A stretch of 38,023 nucleotides of DNA from JAVBNF01 sp031551725. GTDB lineage: Bacteria; Bacteroidota; Bacteroidia; Bacteroidales; P3. How positions within the stretch are numbered: position 1 is the first letter of the stretch; the number at the start of each line of letters is the position of its first letter. The position numbers and the translations under genes are program-made. The notes beneath the pieces are model-generated. The model was given only the letters and a program-made list of their open reading frames with translations. It was not told the origin of the DNA and did not search any database. Below are positions 24,601 to 32,207 of this stretch, one piece after another. The stretch spans positions 1-38,023 of the forward strand of contig JAVBNF010000042.1 in the NCBI GenBank assembly GCA_031551725.1, given 5' to 3'.

Positions 24601-25938
24601 TTGCAGAATGTGGAAAATAGTACGGAAGGAAGTTTCCCGATGACGATTGTTCTTCGTCCGGATCCGAGTAAAAGTGGAGCCGCTCCAGCAGAGAACGATT
24701 GGTGGGCAGATCTTATTCAAGATAGCAACATAAATAACAATATATCGCCTTTGCTCACCGTTAATCAGACAGATGAGAAACAAGATCTTTCAAAATATAT
24801 AAATGATGGCATGTCTGCAAAAGAAATTGTAGACGCTATCGATAGTCATAAAAAAGATCCTCAAACGGTTGATAGACGGACGGTGGATGATTACAAAGAC
24901 CGTGTGAATGATCCAAACCGCCGAAGCCGTATGGAATCGCTCCCTGCCGGAACCAAGTGTGAACCGTGCGAGCAAAAAATGAAAAAACATAAAATTGATG
25001 AGATTTTTCATGTTGGTTCTTCCGATGATAAAGCCGCGATCATCATTACTGATAATGCCGGAAACAAAACGTATGTTGATTTGGCTCCGAATGCAAATTA
25101 CGAACTTCAAGTAGCAAACCTTGGCTTGGGGGATGGCGAGAAACCTGCTTTGCCGGGTACGATTAAAAACACCGACATCCAAAAATCGATCATCACAAAA
25201 GACTACGTCATGTACGAATGTACGCCCAAACTGGCTGAATTGTATGATGAAGTTTATGTAAATAATGTATATTACGATTTTGATAAATCGGAAGTTATCC
25301 GCGATGGTAGTCGGGAATTGGATCGTTTGATTATCATTGCCATGAAAAATCCGGGAATGAAATTTGAAATCAGTTCGCATGCCGACGAACGCGGCGGTCT
25401 CGAATATAACGATAAACTTACTGAGCGTCGTTTGGCTGCCGTTACTACTTATTTGGAGAAAAAAGGTTTTGACACCGATCGTTTGGTTGCTAAAGCCTAC
25501 GGAAAAAGACAACCAATTATTAAAAATGCACAAACAGATGAATATCACGCATTAAACCGTCGTACAACGTTCCGTTTGTTTATGCCTAAAGCAAGCAATG
25601 AACTTGCCGGAACAAAGTATGACTTGAAAGAAGAAAAACCGTCAACCGCAGGCTTACAGTTCAAAGTACATGCCGGTGCATTTAGAGAACCGCTCCTAAA
25701 TCCGGGTTATTTCTATCAAAAACCACTAAACGACGTGTCTGGTATTCAGCTTTCTTACTTTATGGACGACGATGGCTTTTACAAATATAGCTTTGGAACA
25801 TTCTCCAAATTAGATGATGCCCGACGTTTAACCCGACAAGTCTTAAATCAAGGAACCGAGTGCTACGTTGGTGCTTATTATAACGGAAAACGTATTACCG
25901 TTAGCGAAGCTCAGGCAATTATGAATAATCGTAAATAA
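21649..25938 (+). CDS. OmpA-family envelope protein with TPR, PD40, carboxypeptidase-regulatory repeats and C-terminal SPOR domain
   Basis: A 1429-aa exported protein (signal peptide MKKYCLIILFILGWGVEQVSAQ). In order: a low-complexity Pro/Thr/Gln linker (about 25-110), TPR-like helices (115-230), PD40 beta-propeller segments (HPSISPDGKKLLFVS near 427 and ETFPTWFNDEIFFYSSDG near 510), and four carboxypeptidase-regulatory-like beta sandwiches (near 602, 702, 802 and 905). Next is an OmpA peptidoglycan-binding domain (about 1204-1313: YYDFDKSEV, SSHADERGGLEYNDKLTERR). A SPOR-like domain ends the protein (FKVHAGAFREPL ... YKYSFGTFSKLDDARRL, about 1337-1425). It probably ties the outer-membrane T9SS assembly to the cell wall. 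It lies 42 bases after the giant cargo gene and 11 before the PorP/SprF gene. Confidence 0.9.
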   Translation: MKKYCLIILFILGWGVEQVSAQSMGNFGRMENRKKTPAKTAQTTETSSTSAQEGVNQTPATTVSQPQSQPEPQTAPQTAPRRTSSVSGRPISRPPVVKTAEVAKTNTATKEVKKNEVKAIDNIKTGDSAMAKEKYVKAYGFYRVALEQTADPAKIRMLKRKLGLVQTRMNHPVDAVLYYNDLYEEYFKGVVYPALWGYGNALYSSTDPIVISEAYQQLYAVHKGDGPDAAGLAGMNYDDILFLKEYGDALLRTAGYEMADTVFRMLYATDTTNEVVKIRLQTCKNGLEFKYSDAWLPWSKVVDQKEIGTSFSEYGATIVDGKLVFTSAKRGKPARTDYRTSNDFSHFYIADYDNVAKTWINPRLLSLNLVDEYCNDGSFSYDPKLKRAYFMRCNQNDCQLYTTDRDGDDWTTPERMIVNEVGRYSVGHPSISPDGKKLLFVSKAPNGEGDLDIYMTTRIEKKASSAAAKKRPVRPTPTATKSHNRAKGETNPDWTVPVNVGKVVNTSGKETFPTWFNDEIFFYSSDGHAGFGGLDLFYAKADSNGSFSETYLVEPPINTSFDDYNMVMHPAFSDGFYSSNRFTVSGIMDEIYSFPKGSGGFEVEGIIVADEDGKPLADVEVYVKPSNKEEPELLTVSDSTGHFFGRHRLDAPKYDLSFQKKRYFDKDTTLKFDTVVALVPIRYTKNYNIVMLPSERDTIEIEGLVLDPDMGDAIANVSVLVKRPHADGTADTVLVAKTDDYGYYHFRVAKDSTLYQIDLDKKYFNDSSYVIDLYTDVRLDTVLGFFSRYSKRVVNPLQSEKVEINGAVYDSAHQPLPDVAVNIYPKEALSGTPLYTATTAPDGTFKMQQRMDENPYMLTMSKRGYRDTTFDYVLYDMVPNLTDTSAEAPAMIPQKVDSRTFTADLADFNPDLTINGMVVDAVTKQPVPQAEIFLQKKSGEQYQFISTLKTDPNGHFTYPQTVDDSEYELTIGHPNYFDTILTYRLQNVENSTEGSFPMTIVLRPDPSKSGAAPAENDWWADLIQDSNINNNISPLLTVNQTDEKQDLSKYINDGMSAKEIVDAIDSHKKDPQTVDRRTVDDYKDRVNDPNRRSRMESLPAGTKCEPCEQKMKKHKIDEIFHVGSSDDKAAIIITDNAGNKTYVDLAPNANYELQVANLGLGDGEKPALPGTIKNTDIQKSIITKDYVMYECTPKLAELYDEVYVNNVYYDFDKSEVIRDGSRELDRLIIIAMKNPGMKFEISSHADERGGLEYNDKLTERRLAAVTTYLEKKGFDTDRLVAKAYGKRQPIIKNAQTDEYHALNRRTTFRLFMPKASNELAGTKYDLKEEKPSTAGLQFKVHAGAFREPLLNPGYFYQKPLNDVSGIQLSYFMDDDGFYKYSFGTFSKLDDARRLTRQVLNQGTECYVGAYYNGKRITVSEAQAIMNNRK

Positions 25939-25949
25939 TAATTGTACTC

Positions 25950-26870
25950 TTGAAGCGTAAGCTGTTATATATAATTGTACTGACTCAAGGACTGTTTTTC
26001 TACGTCTTTGCGCAAACGGATGTTCAATTAAGTCAACAGATGTTCAGCAAGGTGAATTTTAATCCCGCTTCAACAGGTGCTTCCAATTATGCACAAGCCG
26101 CTCTATTTGTCCGTCAGCAATGGGTGGGCTTTGATGGTGCACCGTCAACACAGGTGTTTAATATTACCGGTTATATTCCTAAATTTCGCTCCGGACTTGG
26201 TCTTTCTTTATTAAATGATAAATACGGGCCAAGCAATTTTATGAATGCCAAAATAGATTACGCATACTATTTACAACTCGGAGAAAAAAGTGCACTATCT
26301 TTTGGTATAGGACCGGGCGTTTTGTATAAGCAGTTGAGAGCCGGTTCGTTGATTGCCGACGAATCAGGCGACGTGCACGTAGTTCTTGAAGACGAATCGG
26401 TTATCCGTCCCGATTGCGATGCAGGAATTGTATTCTCAACACCAACTTTTGGTGTCGGAGTATCGGCTACACATATAACCAGCAAGATTTATCAAGATGA
26501 TTATCTCAACGCACCGATGAATTTGTATGCATATGCGGAGGCAAATATAGCTGTAACGGATGGATTTAGTCTTTTGCCTTACGCGCAATTTAGCGGAACA
26601 ACCACATCCGGCTATCAACTCATGGCCTCTTTGCTTTTTATGTTTAATGAACGTATTTGGGTGGGGGGAAGCTACCGGATGCAAGATGCAGTAGTTGGAA
26701 TGGTAGGCATTAATATTACACCCGACATTAGGCTCGGATATTCGTATGATTATAGTATAGGGGTTTTAAAGGGTAAAAACAGCGGCTCGCATGAAATTAT
26801 GCTCCAAATGCGTATGGACGTTTCCACCGAAGAGGGAAGAGCCAGCCGTTCGCCAAGGTTTTTTAATTAG
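25950..26870 (+). CDS. PorP/SprF family type IX secretion outer-membrane protein
   Basis: A 306-aa predicted outer-membrane beta-barrel. After the signal peptide (KRKLLYIIVLTQGLFFYVFAQ) comes the family hallmark DVQLSQQMFSKVNFNPASTGA and VRQQWVGFDGAPSTQVFNI, then alternating beta strands (GLGLSLLNDKYGP, LSFGIGPGVLYKQ) to the C-terminus. Such proteins pair with large type B T9SS cargo and are needed for its secretion or surface attachment. The start is TTG at 25950; there is no in-frame ATG before the mature region, and only this start yields a basic n-region. It is the last gene of the three-gene module. Confidence 0.92.
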   Translation: MKRKLLYIIVLTQGLFFYVFAQTDVQLSQQMFSKVNFNPASTGASNYAQAALFVRQQWVGFDGAPSTQVFNITGYIPKFRSGLGLSLLNDKYGPSNFMNAKIDYAYYLQLGEKSALSFGIGPGVLYKQLRAGSLIADESGDVHVVLEDESVIRPDCDAGIVFSTPTFGVGVSATHITSKIYQDDYLNAPMNLYAYAEANIAVTDGFSLLPYAQFSGTTTSGYQLMASLLFMFNERIWVGGSYRMQDAVVGMVGINITPDIRLGYSYDYSIGVLKGKNSGSHEIMLQMRMDVSTEEGRASRSPRFFN

Positions 26871-26895
26871 TAATTTTATATAAAGGGAATAAAAA

Positions 26896-27264
26896 ATGGC
26901 AAGAATTAATGATCAAGATTTTGTTGATTACAACATTGTAGGTGCAGGAACTTCAATTACCGGTGATTTTGCAACAACCGGAAACGTTCGTATCGACGGT
27001 ACTTTCGAAGGAAAAATTTCTACAAATGGAAAATTGATTGTAGGTAGAGCTGCAAAAATTAACGGAGGTATTTCCTGTCAAAATGCAGATATTGAAGGTT
27101 GTGTGACTGCAAATATTGAGGTTGCAGAGCATTTGTCACTCAAAAGCACAGCCAAAGTAATCGGCGATGTTTGCGTAGATAAAATTTCTATCGAACCCGG
27201 TGCTGTTTTCGTTGGTCATTGCAAAATGGCAGAAGACAAACAAACGACATTGGATATGCAATGA
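26896..27264 (+). CDS. bactofilin (polymer-forming cytoskeletal protein)
   Basis: A 122-aa bactofilin, which forms right-handed beta-helical filaments at the cytoplasmic membrane and organises envelope processes. The core shows the repeated beta-helix pattern: GTSITGDFATTGNVRIDGTFEGKISTNGKLIVG, then AKINGGISCQNADIEGCVTANIEVAEHLSLKSTAKVIGDV. Ends are short and flexible, as usual. It lies 25 bases after the PorP/SprF gene and its TGA overlaps the ATG of the next gene (ATGA), so it may be transcribed with the secretion module upstream. Confidence 0.93.
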   Translation: MARINDQDFVDYNIVGAGTSITGDFATTGNVRIDGTFEGKISTNGKLIVGRAAKINGGISCQNADIEGCVTANIEVAEHLSLKSTAKVIGDVCVDKISIEPGAVFVGHCKMAEDKQTTLDMQ

Positions 27265-27617
27265 ATCCACAACGAAAGAAAATAATTCTATTTACCTTTG
27301 TATTACTCATTATAGGGGTATTGCTACAGGTTTTTATACCGCACCTTATGCCGGGTGTGTGGACATTGGAGCTTTTGTTCTTTTTTCTGCTCTCAATGTG
27401 GTCGGCCTATTTCTTGGATCGTGGAAAAGGCGCAACACCCTTGCAATTTGCACAACGCATGCAAATTTTGTCGATGGTAAGAATATTTACATCCATTGGC
27501 ATATTCTTAATTTTTATTCTTACAAACCGCTCTCAGGCTATTTCTGTGGCTGTTTGTTTTCTCGCTTTCTACTTCCTATTTGCCATTTTTGAAACCATCG
27601 TTTTGAGAAAACGTTGA
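27261..27617 (+). CDS. small 4-TM membrane protein
   Basis: A 118-aa protein with four hydrophobic helices (about residues 6-25, 29-46, 62-80 and 85-108) and a basic C-terminus (ETIVLRKR). The ATG at 27261 overlaps the bactofilin stop by 4 bases, so it is translationally coupled; an in-frame ATG at 27219 would lie deep within bactofilin. In Bacteroidetes, bactofilin genes are often followed by AtpI-like and other small membrane genes ahead of the ATP synthase operon. Size and topology recall those, but here glyA follows and I cannot assign a family. Confidence 0.75.
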   Translation: MNPQRKKIILFTFVLLIIGVLLQVFIPHLMPGVWTLELLFFFLLSMWSAYFLDRGKGATPLQFAQRMQILSMVRIFTSIGIFLIFILTNRSQAISVAVCFLAFYFLFAIFETIVLRKR

Positions 27618-27643
27618 TTATTCAAGAAAAATTCATATATTTG
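27613..27643 (+). promoter_or_regulatory. promoter of glyA
   Basis: GTTG at 27613-27616, a 19-bp spacer and TATATTTG at 27636-27643. The -33 element overlaps the end of the preceding gene. ATG follows 29 bases later. Confidence 0.7.
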
Positions 27644-27672
27644 CAGTTTAAGAAATTTTAAAACAAAATAAT

Positions 27673-28953
27673 ATGCAAAAAGATTCATTGGTTTTCGACT
27701 TGATCGAACAAGAAAAAAACCGCCAAATGCACGGTATCGAACTCATTGCTTCTGAAAACTTCGTTAGCGAACAAGTGATGGCTGCTCAAGGTTCTATTTT
27801 AACAAATAAATACGCCGAAGGTTATCCCGGTAAACGTTATTACGGCGGTTGCCAAATCGTTGACCAAACCGAGCAAATTGCTATCGATCGTGCTAAAAAA
27901 CTTTTCGGCGCAGAGTATGCAAACGTGCAACCTCACTCGGGAGCGCAAGCAAACATGGCCGTTTTGATGACGTGCCTCAAGCCGGGTGATGTGTTTATGG
28001 GCTTGGATCTTTCGCACGGCGGTCACCTTTCTCACGGTTCTCCGGTGAATTCTTCCGGTATTTTGTACAAACCTGTTGCTTACATGGTAGAAGAAGAAAC
28101 CGGTTTGATCAACTACGATAAAATGGAAGAAGTGGCTTTGCGCGAAAAACCAAAGTTGATTATCGGCGGCGCTTCTGCTTATTCTCGTGATTGGGATTGG
28201 AAACGCATGCGCGAAATTGCGGATAAAATTGGTGCAATTTTGATGGGGGACATCTCGCATCCTGCCGGTTTGATCGCAAAAGGCTTGTTGAACAATCCTG
28301 TTCAATATTGCCATATTTGTACAACAACTACACACAAAACCCTTCGTGGTCCTCGTGGAGGTTTGATCATCATTGGAAAAGATTTTGCAAATCCTTGGGG
28401 CTTGACTACGCCTAAAGGCGAAGTGAAAATGATGTCGGCTTTGTTGGATTCTGCCGTATTCCCCGGTATCCAAGGCGGACCGCTCGAACACGTGATTGCT
28501 GCTAAAGCTGTAGCTTTCGGCGAAGCGTTATCTGATGATTATATGGCTTACATCAAACAAGTTCAAGCCAATGCACAAGCAATGGCAAAAGCATTTGTTG
28601 CAAAAGGATATAAAATTATTTCCGGTGGAACTGACAACCATTTGATGTTGATCGATCTTCGCACGAAATTCCCTGATTTGACAGGTAAAGTTGCCGAAAA
28701 TACCTTGGTGAAAGCCGATATTACCATCAATAAAAACATGGTTCCGTTTGACAGCCGTACGCCGTTTACCACTTCCGGTATCCGTGTAGGAACACCTGCT
28801 GTTACAACGCGTGGTTTGAAAGAAGCCGACATGCAAGCAATTGTTGACATGATCGACGAAGTATTGAGCAACGTGGAAAACGAAGCCGTTATCACCGACG
28901 TAAGAAAACGCGTAAACGCAATGATGAGCAACCGGCCATTATTTGCGTGGTAA
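27673..28953 (+). CDS. glyA: serine hydroxymethyltransferase
   Basis: A 426-aa PLP enzyme that converts serine and tetrahydrofolate to glycine and 5,10-methylene-tetrahydrofolate, the main source of one-carbon units. It begins at once with the family core (HGIELIASENFVSEQV, NKYAEGYPGKRYYGGC). PLP contacts are visible in HSGAQAN, GDISHPAGLIAKG (Asp193, His196) and TTTTHKTLRGPRGG with the Schiff-base Lys222. SGIRVGTPAVTTRGLKEADM is near the C-terminus. Length and motifs are complete. It has its own promoter and a hairpin terminator at 28995-29028. Confidence 0.97.
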   Translation: MQKDSLVFDLIEQEKNRQMHGIELIASENFVSEQVMAAQGSILTNKYAEGYPGKRYYGGCQIVDQTEQIAIDRAKKLFGAEYANVQPHSGAQANMAVLMTCLKPGDVFMGLDLSHGGHLSHGSPVNSSGILYKPVAYMVEEETGLINYDKMEEVALREKPKLIIGGASAYSRDWDWKRMREIADKIGAILMGDISHPAGLIAKGLLNNPVQYCHICTTTTHKTLRGPRGGLIIIGKDFANPWGLTTPKGEVKMMSALLDSAVFPGIQGGPLEHVIAAKAVAFGEALSDDYMAYIKQVQANAQAMAKAFVAKGYKIISGGTDNHLMLIDLRTKFPDLTGKVAENTLVKADITINKNMVPFDSRTPFTTSGIRVGTPAVTTRGLKEADMQAIVDMIDEVLSNVENEAVITDVRKRVNAMMSNRPLFAW

Positions 28954-28962
28954 AAAAACATC

Positions 28963-28985
28963 GTAGGGACACGCCTTTCGCGTGC
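28963..28985. repeat. REP-like palindrome with GTAGGG head
   Basis: GTAGGGA followed by CACGC-cttt-GCGTG. The GTAGGG head matches the two REP-like units inside the RAYT gene at 37016 and 37171, although the stem differs. A tentative solo copy between glyA and its terminator. Confidence 0.4.
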
Positions 28986-28994
28986 TTGCATAGC

Positions 28995-29028
28995 ATAGGG
29001 GTTCAAATTTTGAGCCCCTATTTTTTTT
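28995..29028 (+). terminator. glyA terminator
   Basis: ATAGGGGTTCAAA and its complement TGAGCCCCTAT form a stem at 28995-29021, with a T8 run starting at its last base. Nearly the same hairpin follows the next gene (31965). Confidence 0.85.
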
Positions 29029-29044
29029 GAAAATCAAATATTTT

Positions 29045-29075
29045 TTTGTAAATACATTGAAAATGATTATCTTTG
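29045..29075 (+). promoter_or_regulatory. promoter of the type A T9SS cargo gene
   Basis: TTTG at 29045-29048, a 19-bp spacer and TATCTTTG at 29068-29075: full consensus. ATG is at 29106. Confidence 0.8.
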
Positions 29076-29105
29076 TTTATTATTCAATACACAAAATTTA
29101 AATTT

Positions 29106-31958
29106 ATGCATAAAAATTTACGTTCTTTAAGATTATTGAATCTAATTTGCATTGCATTGATGCTTGTTACACTAAATGTACAGGCGCAAATCAAGGGCGT
29201 TACTTCAATACAGGATAATGCTGTTTCCGCCGACGACATGCAACCCTTGTTCAAGGCACCCGGGGATATCACTACCTATCCATTTGTAGAAGGTTTTGAA
29301 AACGGACTTCCAATAGACTGGTGGCAGGAATACGTGACAGGAACTACCGCTTGGACTGCCCGTACCGGTAATGCAGGCAGTATGAGTGTTGGAATTCTGA
29401 CGGCACACAGCGGAACCAAAAATGCAAGTTTCTATTATGATAATTCTACAAATGCAAATACAACTAAGTTGATTACGCCTCGCTTGGATATGACTTCTTT
29501 AAGCAATCCCGTATTAAGTTTTTGGCACGGTCAGGCTGCTTGGGGGGGGGATCAGGATACATTGAGGGTATACTATAAAACATCGGTAACCGGCAGCTGG
29601 ATTTTATTGGTTGAATACACAAATAATATTCCTGCATGGAAAGAAGAAACTTTTCTGCTTCCTGAAAAAAGCAACGATTATTATTTAGCTTTTGAAGGCA
29701 AGGCTAAATTTGGCTATGGTATTGTACTCGACGATATTCGCATCGAAGGAGGCGTAACTACTGATGCCGGCGTGACGGCAGTGCTTTCATCCACTTTGGG
29801 CGGATCGGCGCCTGCTACTGTTTCGGCTGCTATCAGGAATTATGGTATAACAGCTGTTACAACAATGAATATCGCTTATCAACTTGACAATAATACCCCT
29901 GTTGTGCAGGCCTATTCGCGCAATTTGCAGGCTTTTGCAAGAGATACCTTTACTTTCAATACGAAAGTTGATGTTTCATCGCGGGGCACTCATTCTTTAA
30001 GAGTGTGGACGGAGTTGAACGGCGATCTCAATCACGCCAATGATACCGCAGGTATTGTGCTTACCACACCGTTTTGTGGAGGCAATGGCACCGAACAGAA
30101 TCCTTATCAAATTTGCGATACGGAAGCTTTGGCCTTTCTTGCCGACGATATAAATGCCGGAAACGGCAATGCCACTGCGGGCATTTATTATAAACTGACG
30201 ACAGATCTCGATCTCAACGGTTGGGGCGATACTTTAGGATGGAAACCCATCGGAACCTATATTTCATCAATCAATCATAGTAAAGCTTTTCAAGGAGTTT
30301 TCGATGGCAATGGGCATGTGGTTAAAAATCTTAACATCAATCGCCCAAGCGAAAACTATGTCGGTCTTTTTGGTTTCACTAAAGGTGGTACCATCAAAAA
30401 TCTGGCCGTGACAGGTGGCAGTGTGACCGGAAGAGACTATGTTGGCGGTTTAGTAGGATATGATGATTCTTATTCAACCATTCAAAATTGCTATGCAACA
30501 GACCGTGTGAATGGTCAGGACTATGTTGGCGGTTTGGCAGGAGATAATTCTTATCATTCATCTATATATTGCAGTTATGCTACCTGCAGTGTGAAAGGAA
30601 GGGATTATGCCGGTGCTTTGGAAGGATATAATTATCAATCCACCACCCAAAATACGGTATCAGCCGGCGCTTCCGTGCAGGTGTCAGCCGGTGCTAATAA
30701 TATTAACCGAATGACGGGATACAACAGTGGAGGAACTTATAGTAACAACTATGTTTTAGATAGTATGCTGCTAAAAGCCGGCGATACCGTGGTGAGTCGT
30801 ACCGATGGAGGTGTGAATGGCACCAGAAAGGCCCTTGCACAGTTGCAGAGCTATGCTTTTTACAGCAACAGCAGCAACTGGCAAGACAGTAGTTGGAGTA
30901 TTGCCGATACAGCCAACAGCAGCAAGGTTTGGAATATCTGGGACGGCAAATCGTATCCTTATTTCCAAAAACAGAGTGCGCCGGCATACAACAATGTATT
31001 GCCCGATGCCGCAAGCAACATCGCTTTTGAGCTTCGCAATGCCGCCGACAGCGTACTCGCTTATAACTTGCGCACGAAGACTACCACTGTCATTGCGAAC
31101 GTAGCCGCAGGTGTTTTTAGAAAAACAGTTGATGCATTAAAAGGCGATACCCTTAGCTTAACGGTTTATGAAGCCGCAAAAAATGCTTCTTATCCGGTGC
31201 AAGCGGTGGTGTGCAAAACTGTCGGAAGCTTGTTGATCATCGGTGAAAATGCGGAATATAACGATACCATGCATCAGGTTGATTCGGTATATTTGCAGTT
31301 AAACGGCACCAATACGGGTGAGAAAAGCTGGATTCGTTATGAATATTATCAAAATGGAACGCTTTTAGCCACTTTGCCTGTAAATGCAGGCGTTTACAAA
31401 GTAGTAGCCCGCTTTGCCGGCAACGATACTATTGCGGCTTGCGAAAGCGATTCGGCAACGTTGAACATTACACCTAAAGCTATAACTGTAACGGCTGACG
31501 ATAAGAACAAAACAGTCGGCAGCACCGATCCTGAATTCACATACCAAATTACAACAGGCAGTTTGGTGGGCAGCGATAGCTTCAGCGGTGTGCTTACCCG
31601 TAACGCCGGCGAAACAATTGGCAGCTACGCCATAAAACAAGGCACATTGACATTAGGGAGCAATTACAATCTGATTTTTGTCGAAGGCATGTTGAATATT
31701 ACCGCAACGCCTATTAATGTGGCTAAAAGCAAGGAGTATACAATCAAACTTTATCCCAATCCTGTTACCAATGGTCAGTTGACAATAGATAATGTGGAAA
31801 GGGGAATCGGTGTTGTAGAAGTGTTAGATATGAAAGGAGAACTTGTTCGGCGATATGATTTTGGTGCACAAACACAAAGTGTACTCGATCTACAGGGATT
31901 ACATGGCTCTTTTGTTTTGCGAATGCGAAATATAACGAGAACAATTGTTGTATTATAA
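29106..31958 (+). CDS. secreted T9SS cargo: choice-of-anchor J, GLUG repeats, MBG domain, type A sorting tail
   Basis: A 950-aa exported protein. The signal peptide (MHKNLRSLRLLNLICIALMLVTLNVQA) is followed by a choice-of-anchor J / cleaved-adhesin beta sandwich at about 60-215 (FVEGFENGLPIDWW, LSFWHGQAAWGGDQDTLRVYYK, IVLDDIRIEGG). A CARDB-like segment covers about 220-325. GLUG repeats are at about 418-510 (YVGGLVGYDDSYSTIQNCYAT, YVGGLAGDNSYHS). An MBG-type domain is at about 790-865 (KAITVTADDKNKTVGSTDPEF). The type A T9SS tail spans about 876-950 (KLYPNPVTNGQLTID ... VRRYDFGAQTQSVLDL). A start at 29106 fits the promoter at 29045-29075. A G9 tract at 29542-29550 falls in the first domain. 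An adhesive role is inferred. Confidence 0.92.
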   Translation: MHKNLRSLRLLNLICIALMLVTLNVQAQIKGVTSIQDNAVSADDMQPLFKAPGDITTYPFVEGFENGLPIDWWQEYVTGTTAWTARTGNAGSMSVGILTAHSGTKNASFYYDNSTNANTTKLITPRLDMTSLSNPVLSFWHGQAAWGGDQDTLRVYYKTSVTGSWILLVEYTNNIPAWKEETFLLPEKSNDYYLAFEGKAKFGYGIVLDDIRIEGGVTTDAGVTAVLSSTLGGSAPATVSAAIRNYGITAVTTMNIAYQLDNNTPVVQAYSRNLQAFARDTFTFNTKVDVSSRGTHSLRVWTELNGDLNHANDTAGIVLTTPFCGGNGTEQNPYQICDTEALAFLADDINAGNGNATAGIYYKLTTDLDLNGWGDTLGWKPIGTYISSINHSKAFQGVFDGNGHVVKNLNINRPSENYVGLFGFTKGGTIKNLAVTGGSVTGRDYVGGLVGYDDSYSTIQNCYATDRVNGQDYVGGLAGDNSYHSSIYCSYATCSVKGRDYAGALEGYNYQSTTQNTVSAGASVQVSAGANNINRMTGYNSGGTYSNNYVLDSMLLKAGDTVVSRTDGGVNGTRKALAQLQSYAFYSNSSNWQDSSWSIADTANSSKVWNIWDGKSYPYFQKQSAPAYNNVLPDAASNIAFELRNAADSVLAYNLRTKTTTVIANVAAGVFRKTVDALKGDTLSLTVYEAAKNASYPVQAVVCKTVGSLLIIGENAEYNDTMHQVDSVYLQLNGTNTGEKSWIRYEYYQNGTLLATLPVNAGVYKVVARFAGNDTIAACESDSATLNITPKAITVTADDKNKTVGSTDPEFTYQITTGSLVGSDSFSGVLTRNAGETIGSYAIKQGTLTLGSNYNLIFVEGMLNITATPINVAKSKEYTIKLYPNPVTNGQLTIDNVERGIGVVEVLDMKGELVRRYDFGAQTQSVLDLQGLHGSFVLRMRNITRTIVVL
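29542..29550 (+). repeat. G9 homopolymer inside a coding region
   Basis: Nine consecutive G (TGG GGG GGG GAT, residues W-G-G-D) in AT-rich DNA. Polymerase slippage by one base would truncate the secreted protein after about 150 residues, the mechanism of phase-variable surface genes. Confidence 0.8.
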
Positions 31959-31964
31959 TAAAAA

Positions 31965-31995
31965 ATAGGGGTTCAAGATTTGGACCCCTATTTTT
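31965..31995 (+). terminator. terminator of the type A T9SS cargo gene
   Basis: ATAGGGGTTCAA pairs with TTGGACCCCTAT (31965-31991), and the stem ends in T5. It differs from the glyA terminator hairpin at three positions. Confidence 0.85.
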
Positions 31996-32003
31996 ATCTA
32001 CAT

Positions 32004-32190
32004 AAATCTGCGTCATCTCCGCAAATCAGCGATGAACGTCAGCAAAGCTGACCAATACGCGTATCGTAACTGCGAAGGAAATAATAACCACGGAGAACAC
32101 AAAGGGTACAAAGAATATCTTATTGAAAAAAATCTGCGGAAATCTGCGTCATCTCCGCAAATCTGCGATAACCCGTCAGCGAAGCTGACG
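32004..32190. repeat. intergenic repeat pair with GTCAGC palindromes
   Basis: AAATCTGCGTCATCTCCGCAAATC starts at 32004 and again at 32140. Each copy is followed by a short palindrome, GTCAGCAAAGCTGAC at 32038-32052 and GTCAGCGAAGCTGAC at 32175-32189. Between them is ACCACGGAGAACACAAAGG. No gene is seen in 31996-32207; the region appears to be accumulated non-coding repeats. Confidence 0.7.
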
Positions 32191-32207
32191 TCCCCGCAAT
32201 TAAAACA

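Noticed and set aside
24790..25548. A 252-codon minus-strand frame opposite the OmpA/SPOR gene
   Set aside because: The plus strand encodes clear OmpA motifs across the same interval; the antisense frame is Ile/Phe-rich, as expected from complementing Asn/Lys/Asp codons.
27799..28491. A 230-codon minus-strand frame within glyA
   Set aside because: glyA is complete and fully convincing; the reverse frame has no family features.
31996..32207. Possible gene in the gap before the YihY-family gene
   Set aside because: No frame of useful length or codon pattern; the sequence is made of direct and inverted repeats.
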